Source: CAYQQQ01 sp964420125 (GTDB lineage Bacteria; Actinomycetota; Acidimicrobiia; Acidimicrobiales; Microtrichaceae). From it: a stretch of 29,271 bases of DNA. Shown in pieces: positions 8,561 through 13,904 of this stretch (its first letter is position 1; every line of letters begins with the position of its first letter). The stretch is from positions 1 through 29,271 of the forward strand of contig CAYQQQ010000038.1 of assembly GCA_964420125.1 (NCBI GenBank). Reading direction: 5' to 3'. The notes beneath the pieces were generated by a model, which saw only the letters and a list, made by a program, of their open reading frames with translations, ran no database searches and was not told the DNA's origin. Made by a program: the position numbers and the translations under genes.

Positions 8561-8633
8561 GGCGTGTCCGGAGGACCGGGTGCCCGCCGGGGCATGAACA
8601 CCGACACAGCCCCCCAACTTTGGCTCGCCGGGT
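8561..8633 (+). repeat. Direct repeat unit A2 (73 bases), reaching into the nuoA promoter
   Basis: This is the second copy of the unit at 8437-8510. Its last bases, TTTGGCTCGCCGGGT, supply the -35-like TTGGCT of the promoter in front of nuoA. The same TTGGCT exists in unit A1 but has no -10 hexamer at the right distance there. Confidence 0.9.
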
Positions 8634-8648
8634 CGCCCTGAGTAACCT
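8620..8648 (+). promoter_or_regulatory. Predicted sigma-A type promoter of the second nuo operon
   Basis: TTGGCT (8620-8625), a 17-base spacer, then TAACCT (8643-8648). The predicted transcription start falls at or next to the nuoA ATG at 8657, 8 bases after the -10 box, and no Shine-Dalgarno sequence lies between. The message is therefore probably leaderless. The -35 lies inside repeat unit A2. Confidence 0.55.
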
Positions 8649-8656
8649 CCCAGCCG

Positions 8657-9037
8657 ATGTCGAACACTCCCCTGAGCGACTTCCTCCGGTCGTATCTCAC
8701 GGCAGGGATCTTCGCTTCCCTCGGCTTCATCCTCGTGGGACTGCTGCTGGTGATCTCCTGGTTGGTGCGGCCCGACCGTCGCCAGTCCCAGAAGTACATC
8801 TCCTACGAGTCGGGTGTGGATCCGATCGGCTCGATGTGGTCCCAGAGCCAGGTGCGCTACTACCTCTTCGCCCTGCTGTTCGTGATGTTCGACGTCGAGG
8901 CGGTCTTCATCTTCCCCTGGGCGACCCGGGTGGAGGCCTACGGCGCCTTCGGCCTCGTGGAGATGTTCGTGTTCATCGCCATCCTCGCCCTCGGCCTGGT
9001 GTACGCCTGGCGCAAGGGGGTGCTGAAGTGGGCCTAG
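8657..9037 (+). CDS. nuoA: NADH-quinone oxidoreductase subunit A (second operon)
   Basis: NuoA is a three-helix membrane subunit that closes the quinone-chamber side of the membrane arm. The 126 residues carry the family signature KYISYESGVDPIG (the loop between TM1 and TM2), FALLFVMFDVEAVFIFPWA with the conserved Asp-Val-Glu, and a third helix. It opens the second operon. The ATG follows a predicted -10 box by only 8 bases with no ribosome site, suggesting leaderless translation. The next gene starts 10 bases before its stop. Confidence 0.96.
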   Translation: MSNTPLSDFLRSYLTAGIFASLGFILVGLLLVISWLVRPDRRQSQKYISYESGVDPIGSMWSQSQVRYYLFALLFVMFDVEAVFIFPWATRVEAYGAFGLVEMFVFIAILALGLVYAWRKGVLKWA

Positions 9038-9534
9038 GCCTCGTGGAGAGCGGCAAGATGCCCAAGCCGCTCACCAAGCTGCTCAACCTGTCCCGCAGCT
9101 ACTCGGTGTGGGTGTACCAGTGGGGTCTCGCATGCTGCGCGATCGAGATGGGCGCGGCCTTCGCCTCGCCCCGCTACGACGTGATGCGCCTCGGGGTGAT
9201 CCCGCTGCCCGCCAGCCCCCGCCAGGCCGATCTGGTGGTGATCTCCGGCACGGTCACCGACAAGATGGCTCCGGCCATCCGCCGGCTCTGGGAGCAGATG
9301 CCCGACCCGAAGTACGTCATCTCCATGGGCTCGTGCGCCAACTGCGGCGGCCCCTACTGGGACAGCTACTCGGTCACCAAGGGCGTCGACCAGATCCTCC
9401 CGGTGGACGTGTACGTGCCGGGGTGCCCGCCGAGGCCGGAAGCGCTGCTCGAGGGCGTGCTGCTGCTCCAGGAGCGCATCAAGAACGAGGACATGGCCGC
9501 CCGCTGGAAGGGCGACCCGATCGTGGTGGAGTGA
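9028..9534 (+). CDS. nuoB: NADH-quinone oxidoreductase subunit B (second operon)
   Basis: NuoB holds the terminal 4Fe-4S cluster N2, which hands electrons to quinone. All four ligands are present: Cys36-Cys37 (GLACCAIEM), Cys103 (SMGSCANCGG) and Cys133 (VPGCPPRPEAL). There is an extra Cys106 next to the third ligand. The Arg that usually precedes the A/S-S-P-R-Q motif is Pro61 (PLPASPRQAD), a change close to the N2/quinone region. I chose GTG 9028, which overlaps nuoA by 10 bases, because AAGGGGG lies 8 bases before it and the product then begins Met-Gly-Leu as NuoB commonly does. GTG 9043 and ATG 9058 are alternatives. 168 residues, normal length. Confidence 0.95.
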   Translation: MGLGLVESGKMPKPLTKLLNLSRSYSVWVYQWGLACCAIEMGAAFASPRYDVMRLGVIPLPASPRQADLVVISGTVTDKMAPAIRRLWEQMPDPKYVISMGSCANCGGPYWDSYSVTKGVDQILPVDVYVPGCPPRPEALLEGVLLLQERIKNEDMAARWKGDPIVVE

Positions 9535-9535
9535 G

Positions 9536-10255
9536 ATGAGCGACGACACCGCGACCGAGCCGGAGGGCACCGAGTCCACCGAGGCGCCGCCCCGTGACGA
9601 GCGGCGCGAGGAGCTGATGGGCCGCCTCGGCGACGCGCTCGGGGACGGCCTCGTGGCCACCCACGTGGAGGCCGGTCGGGACATGTGGGCCCGGGTCTCC
9701 AGCGATGCCTGGCCCCATGCCGCGGAGGCGTTGCGGGATCACCTCGGTGCTCGCTACTTCTGCTTCCTCTCCGCCATCGACTGGATGCCCTCGCCGTTCG
9801 GGCGCTCCATGGACTCCGCGGTCGACAACCTGCTGGCCGCCGCCGACGAGCCGGCAGCCGAGGAGACCGCAGCGGCGGAGATGGAGCACGGCGTCACCGG
9901 TGGGGACACCCGCTTCCAGGTGTTCGCCCGCGTCGCCCACGTCGGCACCCCCGGCGGCTACTGGGGCATCACCGTGAAGGCCGACGTGCCGGACGACAGC
10001 CTCCGCATCGGCAGCTGGACCCGCACCTTCGCCGGTGCCGACTGGCACGAGCGGGAGACCTGGGAGATGTTCGGCATCGAGTTCGACGGGCACCCGGGGC
10101 TGCGCAACATGTACCTGCCCTCCGGCTTCGAAGGGCATCCGCTCCGCAAGGACTTCCCGTTGGTGGCCCGCATGGTGAAGCCCTGGCCCGGCATCGTCGA
10201 CGTCGAGCCCATGCCCGGCGGCGACGACGGCGACGGCGAAGGCGAGGGCTCATGA
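9536..10255 (+). CDS. nuoC: NADH-quinone oxidoreductase subunit C (second operon)
   Basis: NuoC is a peripheral-arm scaffold subunit. The family signature is clear: DWHERETWEMFGIEFDGHPGL, followed by RNMYLPSGFEGHPLRKDFPL. The protein has 239 residues with three additions: a disordered acidic N terminus of about 25 residues, an insertion of about 35 Ala/Glu-rich residues (roughly 85-120) between the LSAIDW strand and RFQVFARVAHV, and an acidic Gly-rich tail. It is a separate gene, not fused to nuoD as in E. coli. The stop overlaps the nuoD start by 4 bases. Confidence 0.95.
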   Translation: MSDDTATEPEGTESTEAPPRDERREELMGRLGDALGDGLVATHVEAGRDMWARVSSDAWPHAAEALRDHLGARYFCFLSAIDWMPSPFGRSMDSAVDNLLAAADEPAAEETAAAEMEHGVTGGDTRFQVFARVAHVGTPGGYWGITVKADVPDDSLRIGSWTRTFAGADWHERETWEMFGIEFDGHPGLRNMYLPSGFEGHPLRKDFPLVARMVKPWPGIVDVEPMPGGDDGDGEGEGS

Positions 10256-11424
10256 CCGACCTCTCCGAGCGCCAGAAGCTGCAGTACATCGCCGCCCAGG
10301 CGGCGGACGCCCGGGTGAACCTCGAGATCGAGGCCGAGGGCATGACGCTCAACATCGGCCCGCAGCACCCCGCCACCCACGGCACGCTGCGGATCGTCGC
10401 CCAGCTCGACGGCGAGCAGGTGATCAAGGCCGAGCCCATGGCCGGCTACATGCACCGGGGCTACGAGAAGCTCACCGAGGTGCGCTCGTACACGCAGATC
10501 ACCACGCTGATCAACCGGATCGACTGGCTGGGCAGCTTCGCCAACGAGGTCCCCTTCATCCTCGCCGCGGAGCACCTGATGGAGGTCGAGGCACCGCCCC
10601 GAGCGACGTGGATCCGCACGATCCTCTTCGAGATGAGCCGGATCGCCAACCTGATCCTGTTCCTCGGCGACATGGGCGTGCAGCTGGGCGCCGTGGCTCC
10701 GGCGTTCTTCGCCTTCCGCGACCGGGAGTTCGTCCTCGACCAGATCGAGTCGGTCACCGGCGGCAGGTTCCACCCCAACTTCGACCGGATCGGTGGCCTG
10801 AAGGACGACCTGCCGAAGGGCTGGGTCGAGGCGACGACGTCGACCATGGTGCGGGTGCGCGACTTCTGCGACGAGATCGAGGACCTGATGATGGGGGCCG
10901 AGATCTTCCAGGCGCGCACCCGGGGGATCGGCACGATCCCGGCGGACGTGGCCATGCAGTACGGGCTCTCCGGCGCCAACGCAAGGGCGTCCGGCATCGA
11001 CTGGGACCTGCGTCGCGACAACTGCATCGGCCTCGCCTACCCGGAGCTCGACTGGAAGGTCTGGACGCATCCCGACGGCGACTCCTTCGCCCGGTTCTGG
11101 GTGCGCCTCCAGGAGGTCCGCGAAGCCTCCAGGATGATCGACCAGCTCTGCGAGGGCCTGCCGGGCGGCCCGATCATGGCCAAGGTGCCCAGGGTCATCA
11201 AGGTCCCTGCCGGCGAGGCCCTCGTGTCCACCGAGAACCCCCTCGGCGAGATGGCCTACTACGTGATCTCCAAGGGCGACCTCGTGCCGTTCCGGGTGAA
11301 GATCCGCTCCGCCAGCTTCAACAACGTGTCCATCACCCCGTGGATCCTCCGAGGTGTCTACGTGCCCGACATCATCACGATCCTGGCGTCGCTCTACTTC
11401 ATCCTGGGGGACATCGACCGATGA
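10252..11424 (+). CDS. nuoD: NADH-quinone oxidoreductase subunit D (second operon), with an altered quinone site
   Basis: NuoD forms the quinone headgroup pocket with NuoB. 390 residues; the overall match is unmistakable: NIGPQHPATHGTLR, MHRGYEKL, and the C-terminal ILGDIDR. The pocket His39 (GPQHP) is kept. Two other pocket residues are not: the position equal to the quinone-binding Tyr (T. thermophilus Tyr87, bovine Tyr108) is Trp92 in NRIDWLGSF, and the Asp that pairs with the His (T. thermophilus Asp139, bovine Asp160) is Gln144 in MGVQLGAVAP. The alignment around both is gap-free. Arg69 in MHRG equals the Arg that NDUFAF7 methylates in bovine NDUFS2 (Arg85). It is followed at once by nuoH (4-base overlap), where nuoE, F and G would be expected in a 14-gene operon. 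Confidence 0.95.
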   Translation: MTDLSERQKLQYIAAQAADARVNLEIEAEGMTLNIGPQHPATHGTLRIVAQLDGEQVIKAEPMAGYMHRGYEKLTEVRSYTQITTLINRIDWLGSFANEVPFILAAEHLMEVEAPPRATWIRTILFEMSRIANLILFLGDMGVQLGAVAPAFFAFRDREFVLDQIESVTGGRFHPNFDRIGGLKDDLPKGWVEATTSTMVRVRDFCDEIEDLMMGAEIFQARTRGIGTIPADVAMQYGLSGANARASGIDWDLRRDNCIGLAYPELDWKVWTHPDGDSFARFWVRLQEVREASRMIDQLCEGLPGGPIMAKVPRVIKVPAGEALVSTENPLGEMAYYVISKGDLVPFRVKIRSASFNNVSITPWILRGVYVPDIITILASLYFILGDIDR

Positions 11425-12464
11425 CCCAGCTGCTCGCCCTCGACTTCGCCTGGTGGCAGGAGACCACGATCCGGATCCTGGTCGGCCTCGTCGCCGTGCT
11501 GGCGCTCACCGGTGGCGCGGTCTACCTCTACCTGTTCAAGTTCGTCTCCTTCATGCAGAGCCGGCTCGGCCCCATGGAGGCGGGTCCGTACGGCTCGCTG
11601 CAGCTGCTGGCCGAGGTGGGCAAGTGGCTCCAGAAGGAGGACGTGTTCACCGAGAACGCCGACCGCTTCGTGTTCGGCATCGCGCCGGCCGTGGTGCTCA
11701 GCTCCACGTTCCTGATGTTCGTGGTGATCCCCGCAGGCCCCAACGCGGTGATCGCGGACCTGGGCACCGGGATCTACTACGTGCTGGCCATGAGCTCGGT
11801 GTCGGTGATCGGCATCCTGATGGCCGGCTGGGCCTCGGCGAACAAGTACGCCCTCCTCGGCGGTCTGCGGGCCGCCGGCCAGCTCATCGCCTACGAGCTG
11901 CCCCTGGTGCTGGCGGTCATCGGTGTGGTGATCCAGGCCGGCAGCCTCAACCTGCAGGACATCGTGGCCGCGCAGGCCGGCACCGACGCCGCCATCTTCG
12001 GTTGGAACGGCATCGGCAACCCCTACCTGCTCACCCAGTTCGTGGGCTTCTTCATCTTCCTCATCGCCGTGCAGGCCGAGCTCACCCAGACACCCTTCGA
12101 CATGCCGGTGGCGGAGTCCGAGCTGGTGGCGGGCTACCACGTCGAGTACACGGGCATCCGCTTCCTCGTCTACTTCATCGGCGAGTTCGCCACCGCCGTG
12201 GGCTTCGGTGCGGTGGCCTCCACGCTGTTCCTCGGCGGCTGGGCGCTTCCCGAGTCGTGGGGGATCTCCACGGGCGCCATGCACGTGATCGGCCCGCTGG
12301 TCATCGCCACCAAGGCGATGCTGCTGGTGGGCGTGGTGTTCTGGACCCGCTTCAGCCTCCCGCGGTTCCGGGAGGACCAGCTGCAGCGCCTGGCCTGGAA
12401 GGTGCTCATCCCCTTGGCGCTGGCCAACATCGTGGTCACCGGCGTGCTGAAGGTGGTGTTCTGA
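11421..12464 (+). CDS. nuoH: NADH-quinone oxidoreductase subunit H (second operon), with an altered tunnel entrance
   Basis: NuoH (ND1) is the membrane subunit that carries the quinone tunnel. 347 residues with eight helices. Recognisable blocks: FMQSRLGPMEAGPYGSLQLL, GWASANKYALLGGLRAAGQ, IAYEL, and AESELVAGYHVEYTG. Several otherwise strongly conserved positions differ. The Glu-Arg pair of the first-helix motif (bovine ND1 Glu24-Arg25, E. coli GER) is Leu38-Phe39. GPN is GPM (Met52). The first Glu of the P-E-A-E-S-E-L motif is Val230. Central charged residues in KYALLGGLR and AYEL are kept. These changes match the altered pocket of the neighbouring NuoD. The ATG overlaps the nuoD stop. Confidence 0.94.
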   Translation: MTQLLALDFAWWQETTIRILVGLVAVLALTGGAVYLYLFKFVSFMQSRLGPMEAGPYGSLQLLAEVGKWLQKEDVFTENADRFVFGIAPAVVLSSTFLMFVVIPAGPNAVIADLGTGIYYVLAMSSVSVIGILMAGWASANKYALLGGLRAAGQLIAYELPLVLAVIGVVIQAGSLNLQDIVAAQAGTDAAIFGWNGIGNPYLLTQFVGFFIFLIAVQAELTQTPFDMPVAESELVAGYHVEYTGIRFLVYFIGEFATAVGFGAVASTLFLGGWALPESWGISTGAMHVIGPLVIATKAMLLVGVVFWTRFSLPRFREDQLQRLAWKVLIPLALANIVVTGVLKVVF

Positions 12465-13021
12465 TGGCTCCCAAGCTGCCCAGGCCCAAGGTGCCGGGGG
12501 TCCTCAAGGGCCTCGGGGTCACGTTCCGCACCGCCATCGAGACCATGTTCCCCAAGCGGGGGGCCAAGACGCTGCTGCCGGCACCGAGCGTCGGGTCCTA
12601 CACGGTGCAGTACCCCCACGAGGTCGACGAGCCCACGGCGAGGGCCCGAGGGGTGATCGCCCTCAAGGAGGAGAACTGCACGGCGTGCATGCTGTGCGCC
12701 CGCGAGTGCCCCGACTGGTGCATCTACATCGAGGGGCACAAGACCCTCGCGCCGCCGCGCCGCGAGGGTGGCAAGCCGCGTTCGGTGAACAAGCTCGACC
12801 GCTTCGACATCGACTTCTCGCTGTGCATGTTCTGCGGGATCTGCGTGGAGGTCTGCCCGTTCGAGGCGCTGTTCTGGAGCCCCGAGTACGAGTACTCGGA
12901 GTTCCGGATCCAGGACATGATCCACGACAAGGCGCGCCTGGGGAAGTGGTTCGGGACGGTGCCCGACTTCGAGGCCTACGAAGCGGGCTCCGAGGCGAAG
13001 GTGAAGAAGGTGCCCCGATGA
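12464..13021 (+). CDS. nuoI: NADH-quinone oxidoreductase subunit I (second operon)
   Basis: NuoI is a ferredoxin-like subunit with two 4Fe-4S clusters (N6a, N6b). 185 residues with two full ligand sets: ENCTACMLCARECP and CMFCGICVEVCP. An amphipathic N-terminal segment (KLPRPKVPGVLKGLG) docks it to the membrane arm in the family. Without NuoEFG in this operon, NuoI and NuoB hold the only clusters of the complex, so NuoI is the likely entry point for electrons from an external donor; this last step is inference, by analogy with ferredoxin-linked 11-subunit complexes. The gene overlaps nuoH and nuoJ by 1 and 4 bases. The long His-rich tail seen in the first operon's NuoI is absent. Confidence 0.95.
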   Translation: MAPKLPRPKVPGVLKGLGVTFRTAIETMFPKRGAKTLLPAPSVGSYTVQYPHEVDEPTARARGVIALKEENCTACMLCARECPDWCIYIEGHKTLAPPRREGGKPRSVNKLDRFDIDFSLCMFCGICVEVCPFEALFWSPEYEYSEFRIQDMIHDKARLGKWFGTVPDFEAYEAGSEAKVKKVPR

Positions 13022-13535
13022 GCACGCTGCTGGCTTCCGTGGGACTGCTCGCCGCGCAGGGCGAGCCGACCTTCGGCGTCCCCGCCAACGTCGCCTTCGC
13101 CGTCATCGCCGTGTTCATGGTGATCGCCGCGATCCGGGTGGTCACCACCGACAACGTCGTGCACGCCGCGCTGTGGTTGATCGTGGTGCTGGGCGGCGTC
13201 GGGTTGAACTACCTGCTGCTGCAGGCCGAGTTCGTCGCCATGACCCAGTTCCTGGTGTACCTGGGTGCCATCGTGGTGCTCTTCCTTTTCGGCATCATGC
13301 TCACCCGGGCACCCCTGGGGAAGGCCGACGACCTCGACAACGACCAGCGACCCATCGGGATCCTGGTCGGGCTGGTGATGCTGGGCGTGATCTCCTTCGC
13401 GCTGATCCGGACCTTCGACGACGACGAGCTCACCTTCGCCGCCTACCGGGGTGCGGAGGCGGTCGCCGGCAACAACCGCACACAGGCGCTGTCGGACACC
13501 ATCTTCGGCCAGTACCTCATCCCCTTCGAGGTGGT
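13018..13535 (+). CDS. nuoJ: NADH-quinone oxidoreductase subunit J (second operon), 3' end lost in the assembly gap
   Basis: The visible 172 residues show the NuoJ pattern: helices around 20-42 and 45-63, the hallmark FLVYLGAIVVLFLFGIML, another helix near LVGLVMLGVISFALI, and the beginning of the last helix at YLIPFEV. Translation then enters 100 N. By comparison with the first operon's NuoJ about 25 or more residues are missing. The start ATG overlaps the nuoI stop. It is incomplete because of the assembly and shows no sign of being a broken gene. Confidence 0.93.
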
Positions 13536-13635
13536 NNNNNNNNNNNNNNNNNNNNNNNNNNNNNNNNNNNNNNNNNNNNNNNNNNNNNNNNNNNNNNNNN
13601 NNNNNNNNNNNNNNNNNNNNNNNNNNNNNNNNNNN
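13536..13635. other. Assembly gap of exactly 100 N
   Basis: 100 consecutive undetermined bases. This is the conventional filler for a scaffold gap of unknown size. It removes the 3' end of nuoJ and the 5' end of nuoK of the second operon. From the expected protein lengths the true distance is probably in the order of 130 bases or more, but nothing in the sequence fixes it. Confidence 0.99.
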
Positions 13636-13895
13636 TGTTCTGCATCGGCGTCTACGGCGTGATCGTGCGCCGCAACGGCGTGCTGGTGCTCATGTCGGTG
13701 GAGCTGATCCTCAACGCCGTGAACATCAACCTGATCGCCTTCAGCACGATGTACGGGCTGTCGGGTCAGGTCTTCGCCCTGTTCGTGATCGCGGTCGCCG
13801 CCGCCGAGGTCGGCGTCGGCCTCGCCATCGTCCTGCTCATCTACCGCAACCGTCGTTCGGTCGACATCGACCAGCTCGACGAGCTGAAGGGCTGA
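13636..13895 (+). CDS. nuoK: NADH-quinone oxidoreductase subunit K (second operon), 5' end lost in the assembly gap
   Basis: The reading frame is open from the end of the N run to the TGA at 13893-13895. It encodes FCIGVYGVIVRRNGVLVLMS, then VELILNAVNINLIAFS with the conserved membrane Glu, and a third helix with VIAVAAAEVGVGLAIVLL. About 85 of the usual 100 residues are present, so roughly 15-20 N-terminal residues and the start codon lie in the gap. The C-terminal VDIDQLDELKG is the normal short hydrophilic end. Confidence 0.93.
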
Positions 13896-13904
13896 CCCGT
13901 CGCC

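Larger units (their letters stand above)
8346..8633 (+). repeat. Structured interspersed repeat element, copy A
   Basis: This block is co-linear with the reverse complement of 26681-27017, although diverged. Shared pieces in order are: TCAGCGCCTTCRGATCASCT followed by CTGGAGGCG (from 8347), ATCCGAAGGCACACAGCAC (from 8414), ACCGGGTGCCCGCCGGG (twice), and CCGGGCTGGGGCAGGGGCC running on into CCAGC (8523-8546). It contains three hairpins: 8346-8380 (10-bp perfect stem, 15-nt loop), 8401-8423 (9-bp stem with one mismatch, 5-nt loop) and 8526-8547 (8-bp stem, 6-nt loop). It begins 78 bases after the stop of the preceding gene, in that gene's sense orientation. No open frame of its own and no terminal transposase were seen. 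It could act as a 3'-end or terminator module, a REP-like element, or a non-autonomous mobile element. Confidence 0.8.
8268..8656. other. 389-base gene-free stretch filled by a repeat element and the nuoA promoter
   Basis: No convincing coding sequence is present on either strand. The first 78 bases are plain spacer. From 8346 on the stretch is made of hairpins and two 73-74 base direct repeats (separate entries), which are related to a block at 26681-27017 in opposite orientation. The last 37 bases carry the promoter of the second nuo operon. Confidence 0.8.

Noticed and set aside
8437..8633. CRISPR-like array at the direct repeats
   Set aside because: There are only two units, of 73-74 bases, with a spacer that is itself part of the element and recurs at copy B. 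No cas genes are present.
10252..12464. NuoD and NuoH substitutions as sequencing errors or a decaying gene
   Set aside because: The changes are spread over several codons, the frames are intact with normal overlaps, all Fe-S ligands and pump residues in the operon are kept, and the substitutions concentrate in one functional site.
13450..13900. Frames running through the 100 N
   Set aside because: The length of the N run is arbitrary, so any frame continuity across it has no meaning. nuoJ and nuoK were annotated as partial on either side.
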